Part shown: positions 43,328 through 51,537 of the stretch, piece after piece | Layout of the letters: each line of letters begins with the position of its first letter | Position numbering within the stretch: position 1 is the stretch's first letter | Origin: Leisingera aquaemixtae | GTDB taxonomy: Bacteria > Pseudomonadota > Alphaproteobacteria > Rhodobacterales > Rhodobacteraceae | Assembly: GCF_019801145.1 (NCBI RefSeq) | Contig: NZ_JAHVJQ010000008.1 | Coordinates: 124,001-188,000 of the forward strand | Length of the DNA stretch: 64,000 nucleotides | Direction of reading: 5' to 3' | Position numbers and translations under genes: made by a program | The notes under the pieces: generated by a model | What the model was told of the DNA's origin: nothing | Databases searched by the model: none | The model's input: the letters and a program-made list of their open reading frames with translations, nothing else

Positions 43328-44206
43328 ATGGACAATTGGGATGAGGTCCGCACTGCATACCAGGTGGCCAGGATGGGCACGGTCAGCGGTGCGGCAGAAG
43401 TGCTGGGCGTGCATCATGCCACGGTGATCCGCCATATCGACGCGATCGAGGCGCGGCTGGGGGTAAAGCTGTTCCAGCGCCATGCCCGCGGCTACACGCC
43501 GACGGAGGCCGGCCAGGATCTCTTGCGGGTGGCGCAGGCGACCGATGACCAGTTCAGCCAGCTGGTGGGGCGGCTGAAGGGGCAGGGCGACGATGTTTCG
43601 GGCGAGCTGGTGGTGACCTCGCTGGCGTCTTTCGCACCGATGCTGGTGCCGGCCCTGAAAGACTTTCAGGACATGCATCCCGGGCTGATCATCCGCTATC
43701 TGACCGGCGACCGGCTGTTCCGGCTGGAATACGGCGAGGCGCATGTGGCCGTGCGGGCGGGAAACGCGCCGGATCAGCCGGACAACGTGGTGCAGCCTTT
43801 CATGAAGCAGCAGGTGGGGCTCTATGCCGCCAAATCCTATGTCGAGAAATACGGCGTGCTGCAGGGGGTGGAGGACATGGCCAACCACCGGTTCATCGGC
43901 AATGACGATGAAAACAGCCGCGCCCCGTTTTCGCGCTGGCTGCGGGCCAATGCGCCGGCAGAGGCAATTTCCTTCCGCTGCTCCAACGGCTTCACCATGC
44001 AAAACGCGGTGCGCAGCGGCGCCGGGATCGGCTTCATGGCGGCCTGGGAGGCGCGGCAGCAGCCGGATATGGTGGAAATGATGGCGCCGCAGGAAGAATG
44101 GGAGGGCACCCTTTGGCTGGTGACCCATGTGGACCTGCACCGCACCACCAAGGTGCAGACCTTCCTGAAGTTCCTTAAGGAACAGGCCAAGGACTGGCAG
44201 CTGTGA
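43328..44206 (+). CDS. LysR-family transcriptional regulator
   Basis: A 292-residue regulator from ATG 43328. The HTH is WDEVRTAYQVARMGTVSGAA, EVLGVHHATVIRHIDAIEARLG, with the helix that follows in KLFQRHARGYTPTEAG. The effector domain begins with GELVVTSLASFAPMLVPAL. Divergent orientation suggests control of azoR, but the DMT transporter immediately downstream (4-nt overlap) is in the same transcript. Confidence 0.9.
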   Translation: MDNWDEVRTAYQVARMGTVSGAAEVLGVHHATVIRHIDAIEARLGVKLFQRHARGYTPTEAGQDLLRVAQATDDQFSQLVGRLKGQGDDVSGELVVTSLASFAPMLVPALKDFQDMHPGLIIRYLTGDRLFRLEYGEAHVAVRAGNAPDQPDNVVQPFMKQQVGLYAAKSYVEKYGVLQGVEDMANHRFIGNDDENSRAPFSRWLRANAPAEAISFRCSNGFTMQNAVRSGAGIGFMAAWEARQQPDMVEMMAPQEEWEGTLWLVTHVDLHRTTKVQTFLKFLKEQAKDWQL

Positions 44207-45099
44207 GCGAGGCGCTGCGCGGGCATCTGGCGATGCTGCTGTTTTCGGCGCTGGTGGCGGGGTCGTTCTCGCTGGGCGTGATGGTGGCGAATGAGATCGC
44301 CCCCGCGGCGCTGAACGCGGCGCGGTTCGGCATTGCCGCGGTGGTGATCGGCGTTGCGGCGCTGGCGACCTCCGGGATGCAGCGCGCGCATTTCCGGGCG
44401 CCCTGGCGGTTTGCAGTGCTGGGCGGACTGTTCGGCGGTTATTTCGTGCTGATGTTCTACGGGCTGCAGACGGCGGCGCCGGTCAGCGCGGCGGCGGTGT
44501 TCACGCTGGTGCCGGTGATGAGCGCGGGCTTCGGCTGGCTGCTGCTGCGGCAGGTGACCACCCGCTGGATGGCGCTGGCCCTGTCGATTGGCGCCGCCGG
44601 TGCGGTCTGGGTGATCGTGCGCGGCGACCTGGGCGCCTTGGCGGCGTTCCAGATCGGCCAGGGCGAGATCATCTATTTCTGGGGCTGCGTGCTGCACGCC
44701 ATCTACACCCCGATGGTGCGCAAGCTGAACCGGGGCGAGCCGGCGGTGGTGTTCACTTTCGGCATGCTGCTGGCGGGCGGTGCGCTGCTGGCCGCGTTCG
44801 GCTGGCAGGATATTCTGGCCACCGATTGGATGCAGCTGCCGGGCATTGTCTGGATCGGCCTGGTCTATCTGGCGGTTTTTGCCAGCTCTGCCACCTTTGT
44901 GCTGTTGCAGTACGCCACCCTGAGGCTGCCCTCGGCCAAGGTGATGGCCTATACCTATCTGACCCCAAGCTGGGTGATCCTGTGGGAGATCGCGCTGGGC
45001 CGCGGCGCGCCGCCGGGCATGGTTCTGATCGGGGTGGTGATGTCAGTGGCCGCGCTGGTGATGCTGCTGGAAGGAGATGCCAAGCCGGTGCGCGCCTGA
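44203..45099 (+). CDS. DMT-superfamily transporter (EamA-type)
   Basis: A 298-residue, ten-helix membrane protein with two EamA repeats: MLLFSALVAGSFSLGVMVANEI begins repeat 1 and VYLAVFASSATFVLLQYATL falls in repeat 2. It overlaps the LysR stop by 4 nt. It probably exports a small metabolite or toxic compound. The substrate is unknown. Confidence 0.85.
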   Translation: MSEALRGHLAMLLFSALVAGSFSLGVMVANEIAPAALNAARFGIAAVVIGVAALATSGMQRAHFRAPWRFAVLGGLFGGYFVLMFYGLQTAAPVSAAAVFTLVPVMSAGFGWLLLRQVTTRWMALALSIGAAGAVWVIVRGDLGALAAFQIGQGEIIYFWGCVLHAIYTPMVRKLNRGEPAVVFTFGMLLAGGALLAAFGWQDILATDWMQLPGIVWIGLVYLAVFASSATFVLLQYATLRLPSAKVMAYTYLTPSWVILWEIALGRGAPPGMVLIGVVMSVAALVMLLEGDAKPVRA

Positions 45100-45194
45100 G
45101 CGCCGCCCCGTGGCGCGCTTGCGGCAAGTCAACATAAGCCCCTTGTTTTCCGCTATACTGGCCCTGAGGGACGCGTCAGGAGAAGGAGGGAAGA

Positions 45195-45605
45195 ATGTTC
45201 AAGCATATCATGGTGCCCGTCGACCTGCACATGCCCCCGGCTGTCAAGAAGGCCATAAACGTTGCGGCGGATTTCGCCAAGAACCACGGGTCGCGCGTGA
45301 CGCTGGTTCATGTGACGGATCAGCAGGTCAAGGGCGCGCATACCGTGGGCTCATCCGGCGATGAACTGGCTGAGCTTGCCAGCAAGGTTGCCGAGAGCAG
45401 CGGCGCAAGGGTCGAGGGGCTGCCGATCTATTCCGTAGATGTCGGGTCGGAGATCGACTCCATTTTGACCCGGACCGCGAAAGAGCTTGAAGTGGACCTG
45501 ATCGTGGTTGCGACGCATATGCCCGGCATCCTGGACTATGTATTTTCGTCCCATGCCAGCCACCTGGTGCTGCATTCCGAAATTTCGGTGTTTGTCGTCC
45601 GCTAA
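45195..45605 (+). CDS. universal stress protein (UspA family)
   Basis: A 136-residue protein: FKHIMVPVDLHMPPAVKKAI opens the fold and the C-terminus SSHASHLVLHSEISVFVVR is the usual ending helix and strand. The G-2x-G-9x-G(S/T) ATP motif is imperfect (MPGILDYVFSSHASHL), so nucleotide binding is uncertain. AAGGAGGG precedes ATG 45195. It is likely a stress-response protein in the cytoplasm. Confidence 0.9.
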   Translation: MFKHIMVPVDLHMPPAVKKAINVAADFAKNHGSRVTLVHVTDQQVKGAHTVGSSGDELAELASKVAESSGARVEGLPIYSVDVGSEIDSILTRTAKELEVDLIVVATHMPGILDYVFSSHASHLVLHSEISVFVVR

Positions 45606-45615
45606 GTTTCTGCCC

Positions 45616-45960
45616 CTAGGTTTCGGTAGGGGCGTCCTCTGACAGGTGCTCTGCCGCCAGGAAACGTTCGAAAGCATCCAGGTTCACCGGCTCGAACTGG
45701 CCAAAGCCCTGCATCCACACGGAAGCAGCCCGCATCGCGTCGGGCTGCAGCTTGCACCATTTGACACGGCCGCGCTTCTCCTGCGCGATCAGCCCGGCGC
45801 GGGTCAGGATCGTCAGGTGCTTGGAAATCGCCGCCAGCGACATCTCAAACGGCTCCGCCACGTCGGTCACTGCCATGTCGTCTTCCAACAGCATGGTCAG
45901 GATCGCCCGGCGGGTGGGGTCGGCCAGCGCCGCAAAGACGGTGTCGAGGGTGTCGCTCAT
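45616..45960 (-). CDS. ArsR-family transcriptional regulator
   Basis: A 114-residue winged-helix protein: VFAALADPTRRAILTMLLED, then DVAEPFEMSLAAISKHLTIL (recognition helix) and GLIAQEKRGRVKWCKLQ (wing). The metal-binding CxC of ArsR is absent; a single Cys in the wing remains. This matches the subgroup that senses other signals and often accompanies SRPBCC proteins, which are not present here. It is convergent with the UspA gene (10-bp gap) and divergent from a DMT transporter gene. Confidence 0.85.
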   Translation of the reverse strand: MSDTLDTVFAALADPTRRAILTMLLEDDMAVTDVAEPFEMSLAAISKHLTILTRAGLIAQEKRGRVKWCKLQPDAMRAASVWMQGFGQFEPVNLDAFERFLAAEHLSEDAPTET

Positions 45961-46050
45961 GCGTGATACTCCTAAAGGTCAAGAACCGGGTCGACAATCC
46001 TGCAAAAGCTGCGATGGATCGGTGCAGGGCATCTTGAGGGGGCGGCAGAT

Positions 46051-46947
46051 ATGGCGTTGCGCTATTGGGCGGTGATTTTCATTCTCGGCATCGGCTGGGG
46101 TATGTCGTTCATGTTCAACGCCATCCTGCTGCGCGAACTGGGGCCGCTGTCGGTGTCCATGGGGCGGGTCGGGTTCGGAGCGCTGGGCTGCTGGATCTAC
46201 GTGCTGGCCGCCCGCAAGAAGGTGCCTGCCGGGGCGGGGCGCTGGCTGGCGCTGTTCGGCTTCGGCGCGCTCAGCTATGCAGCGCCCTTTGCCTTCTATG
46301 CGCTGGGCCAGCAGCATATCGCCAGCGGCGTGGCGGGGATCGTCAACGCGACCACGCCTGCGCTGGCGGTTGTGGTGTCGCATTTCTGGCCCGGCAGCGA
46401 ACGGGCGACGGTGCAGAAGTCGCTGGGGGTGCTCTGCGGTTTCCTGGGCATTGTGCTGCTGTCGCTGCCAATTCTGAAGGGCGGGCAGTCCTCAGAAGCC
46501 TGGGCCGTGCTGATTACCCTGTGCGCACCGCTGTGCTACGCCTTTTCCGTCAATATCGCGCGCAGCTTCCGGGATATGGAGCCGGTGGTGCTGGTGGCGA
46601 TTGCGCTGACCGGCTCCACCGCGGCAATTGCGCCGCTGGCGCTTTGGAGCGAGGGGCTGCCGGTGATCACCCGGATGGAAACCTGGGCGTCGCTCTTGAT
46701 GATCGGCTTTGTGCTGACCTCGGCCGCCTTCATCGCCTTTTACTGGGTGCTGCCCAAAGTGGGGCCGACCAACATCACGATGCCGACGCTGATTGCGCCG
46801 GTCTCGGCGCTGTTTCTGGGCACCTATATCCTGGGCGAGACGCTGCTGGCAGAACACCTGTGGGGCATGGCGGCAATCCTCTTGGGGCTGCTGCTGATCG
46901 ATGGGCGGCTCGTGCGCTGGCGGCTGGCAAAACCGCCCCTCCGGTAA
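46051..46947 (+). CDS. DMT-superfamily transporter (EamA-type), second copy
   Basis: A 298-residue membrane protein: YWAVIFILGIGWGMSFMFNAI opens the first EamA repeat, and VLTSAAFIAFYWVLPKVGPT and PVSALFLGTYILGETLL are in the second. It is divergent from the ArsR gene (90 bp), which may regulate it. It has the same length as the copy at 44203, but a different N-terminus, so the two are not recent duplicates. Confidence 0.85.
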   Translation: MALRYWAVIFILGIGWGMSFMFNAILLRELGPLSVSMGRVGFGALGCWIYVLAARKKVPAGAGRWLALFGFGALSYAAPFAFYALGQQHIASGVAGIVNATTPALAVVVSHFWPGSERATVQKSLGVLCGFLGIVLLSLPILKGGQSSEAWAVLITLCAPLCYAFSVNIARSFRDMEPVVLVAIALTGSTAAIAPLALWSEGLPVITRMETWASLLMIGFVLTSAAFIAFYWVLPKVGPTNITMPTLIAPVSALFLGTYILGETLLAEHLWGMAAILLGLLLIDGRLVRWRLAKPPLR

Positions 46948-47141
46948 AATCAACCTTTCGGTTGAATATGGAATCCGGGGCAGTTTGGCGCTAACGGCGG
47001 CTGCGGCAGAGCGGCGTGGTGAGTGGCGGTCTGAAAATTATCGTTTGAAAACAGACGCCTGTGCGTATTTTGAATCTTCAATCCTTGTAATTGACTCCTA
47101 AGCCCCGTGGCCTTAGCAACCTCTCAGAAATTCGCGTGAGG

Positions 47142-47486
47142 ATGGCGCCCGTGACCGATGACGACCAAAAGCAGCGCATGGCGCAGCTTGAGGAGAAATT
47201 GGCGGCGGCGCGTAAGGCCCAGGAGCCCAAGCCGCGCGCGGATGAGCATTATTCCCTGGCCAATCAGGCCTGGCGGATGGTGATCGAATTGGTGGCCGGT
47301 CTCGGGATCGGCTTTGGCATCGGATATGGGCTGGACCACCTGTTTGGAACCCTGCCCATCTTCATGGTGCTGTTTATAATGCTGGGCCTGGCGGCTGGGG
47401 TGAAGACGATGCTTCGCACCGCGCAAGAGATCCAGGAACAGAAACTGGCCGATGAGGCCGACAAAAATGCGCAAGACCGGGACTGA
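47142..47486 (+). CDS. atpI: ATP synthase protein I
   Basis: A 114-residue protein. ATG 47142 ([20 protein letters not shown]) is chosen; GTG 47151 is an alternative. A basic, helical N-terminus is followed by two membrane helices ([19 protein letters not shown] and [18 protein letters not shown]). It is a chaperone for c-ring assembly. It is first in the F0 operon. The ~194 bp upstream region is A/T-richer and may hold the operon promoter; a TTGAAA at 47045-47050 is seen, with no strong -10. Confidence 0.9.
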   Translation: MAPVTDDDQKQRMAQLEEKLAAARKAQEPKPRADEHYSLANQAWRMVIELVAGLGIGFGIGYGLDHLFGTLPIFMVLFIMLGLAAGVKTMLRTAQEIQEQKLADEADKNAQDRD

Positions 47487-47526
47487 TCCGACGGGATCGG
47501 CGACCGGCGACAGGAGAAGCGGACCG

Positions 47527-48327
47527 ATGGGCAAAATTTTCTTTTTCGCAGCTCTGGCACTGGTAGTTGTGTCGGGTCTGATTTTCGCTCCGGCGGAAGC
47601 AAAGCTGGCGATCCACCCGATGGATCAGTTCCAGGTGAGCGCGCTGTTCGGCGATCACATCTCCTGGTACACCCCGACCAACGTGACCCTGTGGATGGCA
47701 CTGGCCGTTGCTGCCGTGTTCGCGCTGCTGGTTCTGGGCTCTTCGCGCCGCGCTATCGTGCCGGGCCGCGCCCAGTCGGTTGCGGAACTGGCCTATGGCT
47801 TTATCTACAAGATGGTTGAGGACGTTGCCGGCAAGGACGGCGTCAAGTTCTTCCCCTACATCATGACCCTGTTCATGTTCATCGTGATGGCCAACTTCCT
47901 GGGCCTGATCCCCGGCTCCTTCACCACCACCTCGCATATCGCGGTGACCGCGGTTCTGGCTGCGCTGGTGTTCGTGACCGTGACCGTCGTTGGCTTCGTC
48001 AAGAACGGTGTTGGCTTCCTGGGCCTGTTCTGGGTGTCGAGCGCGCCGCTGGCGCTCCGCCCGGTCCTGGCCATCATCGAGCTGATTTCCTACTTCGTGC
48101 GCCCCGTCAGCCACTCCATCCGTCTTGCCGGTAACGTGATGGCGGGCCACGCGGTTCTGAAAGTGTTCGCAGGCTTTGCCGCAGCACTGGGCATGTTCAG
48201 CTTCCTGCCGATTTTTGCCATCACCGCGGTTTACGCACTCGAAGTTCTGGTGGCCTTCATCCAGGCCTACGTCTTCACCATCCTGACCTGCGTGTACCTG
48301 AAGGATGCACTGCACCCGAGCCACTAA
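47527..48327 (+). CDS. atpB: ATP synthase F0 subunit a
   Basis: A 266-residue membrane protein from ATG 47527. It carries an N-terminal hydrophobic leader, [20 protein letters not shown]. The essential Arg is in [19 protein letters not shown], and [21 protein letters not shown] and [18 protein letters not shown] are further hallmarks. Subunit a forms the proton half-channels against the c-ring. It follows atpI by 40 bp. Confidence 0.97.
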   Translation: MGKIFFFAALALVVVSGLIFAPAEAKLAIHPMDQFQVSALFGDHISWYTPTNVTLWMALAVAAVFALLVLGSSRRAIVPGRAQSVAELAYGFIYKMVEDVAGKDGVKFFPYIMTLFMFIVMANFLGLIPGSFTTTSHIAVTAVLAALVFVTVTVVGFVKNGVGFLGLFWVSSAPLALRPVLAIIELISYFVRPVSHSIRLAGNVMAGHAVLKVFAGFAAALGMFSFLPIFAITAVYALEVLVAFIQAYVFTILTCVYLKDALHPSH

Positions 48328-48416
48328 GGCCAGGATCTGAAAAGCTAATCGGGCGGCGCCCTGACCGGCCCCGCCCACTCTAGAAATCACCACATTCCAT
48401 CGTAAGGAGAGAAATC

Positions 48417-48653
48417 ATGGAAGGCGATATCGCACAACTCGGTCAGTTCGTCGGCGCAGGCCTGGCAGCAATCGGTTCCGGCGCAGCCGCAATCGGTGTG
48501 GGCCACGTGGCTGGCAACTTCCTGGCAGGCGCTCTGCGTAACCCGTCGGCAGCTGCCGGCCAGACCGCAACCCTGTTCATCGGCATCGCGTTTGCAGAAG
48601 CACTGGGCATCTTCTCGTTCCTGGTCGCTCTGCTGCTGATGTTCGCCGTCTAA
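48417..48653 (+). CDS. atpE: ATP synthase F0 subunit c
   Basis: A 78-residue two-helix protein after AAGGAGAG. Helix 1 has [21 protein letters not shown] and helix 2 has [20 protein letters not shown] with the proton-carrying Glu in FAEALG. It forms the rotor ring. A strong hairpin follows at 48680-48708, which may help keep its high mRNA level. Confidence 0.97.
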   Translation: MEGDIAQLGQFVGAGLAAIGSGAAAIGVGHVAGNFLAGALRNPSAAAGQTATLFIGIAFAEALGIFSFLVALLLMFAV

Positions 48654-48679
48654 GACCTTAGGAACCTATTTCCTTACGG

Positions 48680-48708
48680 CCGGGCAGTGCAGATCCTGTG
48701 CTGCCCGG
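48680..48708 (+). promoter_or_regulatory. stable hairpin between atpE and atpF'
   Basis: CCGGGCAG (48680-48687) pairs perfectly with CTGCCCGG (48701-48708) in the 83-bp gap, and the stem can extend inward with a few mismatches. There is no T-run, so it is not a strong terminator. It probably stabilises or processes the abundant atpE message. Confidence 0.6.
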
Positions 48709-48736
48709 TGTAACGGCAAGTTCCTGGGAGGACGAC

Positions 48737-49264
48737 ATGGCATCAAATACGCAAGAGGCAGCACACGGCGGCGGTTCCGCAATGCCGCAGCTGGACTTCT
48801 CGACCTTCGGGAACCAGATCTTCTGGCTCGTGGTCGCCCTGGTCGTGATCTACCTCATTCTGTCGCGCGTCGCGCTGCCCCGCATCGCAGCGGTGCTGGC
48901 CGAGCGTCAGGGGACCATCACCAACGACCTCGCCGCGGCTGAAGACCTGAAAGCCAAGGCTGTCGAGGCCGAAAACGCATATAACAAAGCTTTGGCGGAT
49001 GCCCGTGCGGAAGCGCAGCGCATCGCTGCCGAGACCCGCGCCGAGATCCAGGCCGGGCTGGATGAGGCCATCGCCAAAGCAGACGAGCAGATCGCTGCCA
49101 AGGCCGCCGAATCCGAAAAGGCTATCGCCGAAATCAAGGCTGGCGCGCTGGAAAGCGTGAAGGCCGTGGCCACCGATACCGCAGAAGCGCTGGTTTCTGC
49201 TCTGGGCGGTTCGGCAGACAAAGACGCAATTGCCGCGGCAGTTGCCGAGCGGACGAAAGGATAA
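48737..49264 (+). CDS. atpF': ATP synthase F0 subunit b'
   Basis: A 175-residue protein from ATG 48737 after GGGAGGAC. One membrane helix ([20 protein letters not shown]) is followed by a long helical, alanine- and glutamate-rich stalk ([39 protein letters not shown]). Photosynthetic-type and alphaproteobacterial ATP synthases use a b/b' heterodimer as stator. It lies 4 bp before atpF. Confidence 0.93.
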   Translation: MASNTQEAAHGGGSAMPQLDFSTFGNQIFWLVVALVVIYLILSRVALPRIAAVLAERQGTITNDLAAAEDLKAKAVEAENAYNKALADARAEAQRIAAETRAEIQAGLDEAIAKADEQIAAKAAESEKAIAEIKAGALESVKAVATDTAEALVSALGGSADKDAIAAAVAERTKG

Positions 49265-49268
49265 GGAC

Positions 49269-49826
49269 ATGCGCAATATTCTCGCTCTTGCCCTGACCCT
49301 TGGCGCGGCTTCGCCCGCGTTTGCTGCCGGCGGCGGCATGGACCTGTCCAACACCAACCTGGTTGTTGCGCTGGCGTTCATCCTGTTCATCGGCATCCTG
49401 CTGTTTGCCAAGGTGCCGTCGCTGCTGGCTGGCCAGCTCGACAACCGCGCCGAAGGCATCCAGAAGGAACTGGACGAAGCCCGCGCCCTGCGTGAAGAGG
49501 CCCAGACCGTTCTGGCGTCTTATGAGCGCAAGCAGCAGGAAGTTCAGGCCCAGGCCGACCAGATCGTTGCTGCCGCCCGTGACGAAGCTGCCCGTGCAGC
49601 TGAGCAGGCCAAGGCCGATCTGCAAACCTCCATCGCCCGCCGTCTGGCGGCGGCCGAGGAGCAGATCGCTTCGGCCGAAGCTTCGGCTGTGAAGGAAGTG
49701 CGCGACCAAGCGATCTCCATCGCTGTTGCCGCTGCGGACCAGGTGATCTCCAAGCAGATGACCGCCGCCGAGGCCAACAAGCTGATCGACGCCGCCATCG
49801 CGGATGTGGACGCCAAGTTGCACTAA
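49269..49826 (+). CDS. atpF: ATP synthase F0 subunit b
   Basis: A 185-residue protein from ATG 49269. A signal-like leader (MRNILALALTLGAASPAFA) precedes the membrane helix TNLVVALAFILFIGILLFA, then the stalk (IQKELDEARALREEAQTVL, AARDEAARAAEQAKADLQ). It is the last gene of the F0 operon and ends at a clear terminator. The F1 genes are not in the window, as is normal for alphaproteobacteria. Confidence 0.93.
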   Translation: MRNILALALTLGAASPAFAAGGGMDLSNTNLVVALAFILFIGILLFAKVPSLLAGQLDNRAEGIQKELDEARALREEAQTVLASYERKQQEVQAQADQIVAAARDEAARAAEQAKADLQTSIARRLAAAEEQIASAEASAVKEVRDQAISIAVAAADQVISKQMTAAEANKLIDAAIADVDAKLH

Positions 49827-49854
49827 GCCTGTGCTGATACAGACAAGTTAAAAG

Positions 49855-49881
49855 AACCCGGTCCGAGTGGCCGGGTTTTTT
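49855..49881 (+). terminator. rho-independent terminator of the F0 ATP synthase operon
   Basis: AACCCGG(T)CC, loop GAGT and GGCCGGGTT form a nine-pair stem with one bulge, followed by six T. It begins 29 bp past the atpF stop. Confidence 0.92.
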
Positions 49882-49954
49882 GTTTGGGGAAGGGGCGTTT
49901 TGAGCCCAATACGGCCACGCGGAGGCGGACTATTTTGCGCTTGGCAGTGCGAAT

Positions 49955-50437
49955 TCACTGAGCGCCAAAACGCCTCAAAATCGCCTCGCGTTCCTCGTGG
50001 TTTTCGTCCGACAGTATCTCGATGAAGCCATCTTCGTATTGCTCGCGCGGGAGGTTATCCCTCACGTCGAACCACGGAATTCTGCTCTCCACGCCATAAT
50101 GGCGCTCCGGTGGAAGGCTTTCTGGGTGGTCAAGGCTCGAAATCGTAATGATGGTCCAATCCGACCATTCCTTTATAAGTGGCTGGTACAGCAAATATGT
50201 GCCGCAGTCTGCGCAGAAGCCTCGCTCCACGATGGGCGAGGACCCGTAGAACTTTGGTTCGCCGTGTGTGAACCGAAGCGCATCTCGTGACAGAAATGCG
50301 CCCGCAATGACTGGCGCTCCACTTGCCTTTTGACATGTCCGGCAGTGGCAGTAATGCGCATCGAAAAGTGGTCCTCTCACCTCGTAGCGCACTGTGTCAC
50401 ACAGGCATCCGCCTGTGAAAATTTCAGACTTCATCAT
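49955..50437 (-). CDS. GFA-domain (Mss4-fold, zinc-binding) protein
   Basis: A 160-residue protein from ATG 50437 with GGAGG nine bases upstream. Zinc cysteines are seen in FTGGCLCDTVRYEV, AHYCHCRTCQKASGAP and RGFCADCGTYLLY, the classic GFA layout. Such proteins are annotated as glutathione-dependent formaldehyde-activating, but most lack that activity. Base composition is lower in GC than its neighbours, including an A/T-rich upstream region, so it may have been acquired. Confidence 0.85.
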   Translation of the reverse strand: MMKSEIFTGGCLCDTVRYEVRGPLFDAHYCHCRTCQKASGAPVIAGAFLSRDALRFTHGEPKFYGSSPIVERGFCADCGTYLLYQPLIKEWSDWTIITISSLDHPESLPPERHYGVESRIPWFDVRDNLPREQYEDGFIEILSDENHEEREAILRRFGAQ

Positions 50438-50591
50438 AGAGAACACCTCCCGTGAGAAGTTGTTTCTCAGATTATACTGCGTAGCATGTTTGTCGAAAAT
50501 GGTTTGGAAACTGTGCTGACCCACGCTCCCCTGTCCATGATGTCAAATTGAACGGCAGCAACGTCCCGCATTTCGGCCATTGGCCTTTCCT

Positions 50592-51362
50592 TCACCCCTT
50601 GCCCGTCTCATGCTCCAGCCGCTGCCGGGCCACCTCGGCGTTACGCTCAGCCCTCTGATGGTCGGTGAGGGCCTGTTTCACATAGTCCAGATGCGCCTCG
50701 ACCGCGGTGCGGGCGGCTTGCGGGTCGCGGGCCTGCAGGGCGGCGTTGATGGCGCGGTGCTGTTCCAAGAGCGCCTCATAGGTGGTGTGCTGCTGGAACA
50801 TGATCCGGCGGTTATAGAAGACGCCCTCACGCAACAGATCGAACATCGAGCGCATCATGTGCAGCATGATCACGTTGTGGCTGGCGTCCATGATGGCGGA
50901 GTGGAACTGGGCGTCGAGCTGAGCTGCTTCCTCGGACACGGCGGGATTTCCGGCCGCTTCCATCTTGTCAAAGATCGCCTGGATCACTTGCAGGTCATAA
51001 TCTGACCCGAACCGGGCGGCGCGTTCCGCGGCGAGCCCCTCCATGTCGCGGCGGAAGGAGAGATAGTCGAACACTGCCTCGTCATGGGTGGCGAACAGCT
51101 GGATCAGGGCGGGGGAGAAGGCGGAGCCGAGAACATCGGCGACAAACACACCGGAGCCGGCCTTGGAGGCCAGCAGGCCGCGCGCCTGCAACTCGCTGAT
51201 GGCATCGCGCAAGGAAGGTCGGGAGACGCCGAGCCGTTCCGCCAGTTCCCGTTCGGCTGGCAGCCGTTCGCCGGGCGACAGGATGCCGCGCAGGATCAGC
51301 TGCTCGATCTGCTTGACGACGGAGGCGGAGAGTTTTTCGGGCTGGACTTTCTGGAATGGCAT
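50592..51362 (-). CDS. GntR-family regulator, FadR/PdhR subgroup
   Basis: A 256-residue protein. The N-terminal wHTH is KLSASVVKQIEQLILRGILS, GERLPAERELAERLGVSRPS, LRDAISELQARGLLASKAGSG, and the C-terminal FCD domain follows (DMEGLAAERAARFGSDYDL, AAQLDAQFHSAIMDASHN). The metal/ligand His and Asp residues of FCD proteins are present (DAQFH). It is divergent from the PLP aminotransferase gene, with two matching inverted repeats between them, so it likely controls that gene and itself. Confidence 0.9.
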   Translation of the reverse strand: MPFQKVQPEKLSASVVKQIEQLILRGILSPGERLPAERELAERLGVSRPSLRDAISELQARGLLASKAGSGVFVADVLGSAFSPALIQLFATHDEAVFDYLSFRRDMEGLAAERAARFGSDYDLQVIQAIFDKMEAAGNPAVSEEAAQLDAQFHSAIMDASHNVIMLHMMRSMFDLLREGVFYNRRIMFQQHTTYEALLEQHRAINAALQARDPQAARTAVEAHLDYVKQALTDHQRAERNAEVARQRLEHETGKG

Positions 51363-51380
51363 CTGGTCGCTCTGGCGGAT

Positions 51381-51399
51381 TGGTCAATTTATATGACCA
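51381..51399. promoter_or_regulatory. GntR operator candidate 1
   Basis: TGGTCA-N7-TGACCA is a perfect 6-bp inverted repeat 18 nt upstream of the gntR start. The TGGT...ACCA outer bases are those of FadR-subgroup sites. Confidence 0.65.
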
Positions 51400-51451
51400 C
51401 GCGGGAGGTTCCGCCGCAAGGGCTGGCGGCATCACGAAGGCTGTAACAATA

Positions 51452-51468
51452 GGTCAGTATTATTGACT
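51452..51468. promoter_or_regulatory. GntR operator candidate 2
   Basis: GGTCA-N7-TGACT has the same spacing as the first site, with one mismatch (T for C) in the right arm. It lies ~70 nt before the aminotransferase start and probably overlaps its promoter. Confidence 0.5.
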
Positions 51469-51537
51469 TTAATTTGCGCCCGCCTACCGTGACCCTAGAT
51501 CACAAGCCAGACGAGCCAATGAGCCAGGAGCGCCGCG

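Noticed and set aside
43202-44140. The azoR frame continuing upstream for ~313 more codons on the minus strand
   Set aside because: The extension lies opposite the LysR gene and has antisense-like composition. The azoreductase has its own ATG with a good domain start.
44203-46947. The two EamA transporters as a recent tandem duplication
   Set aside because: They have equal length but clearly different sequences and sit in different regulatory contexts.
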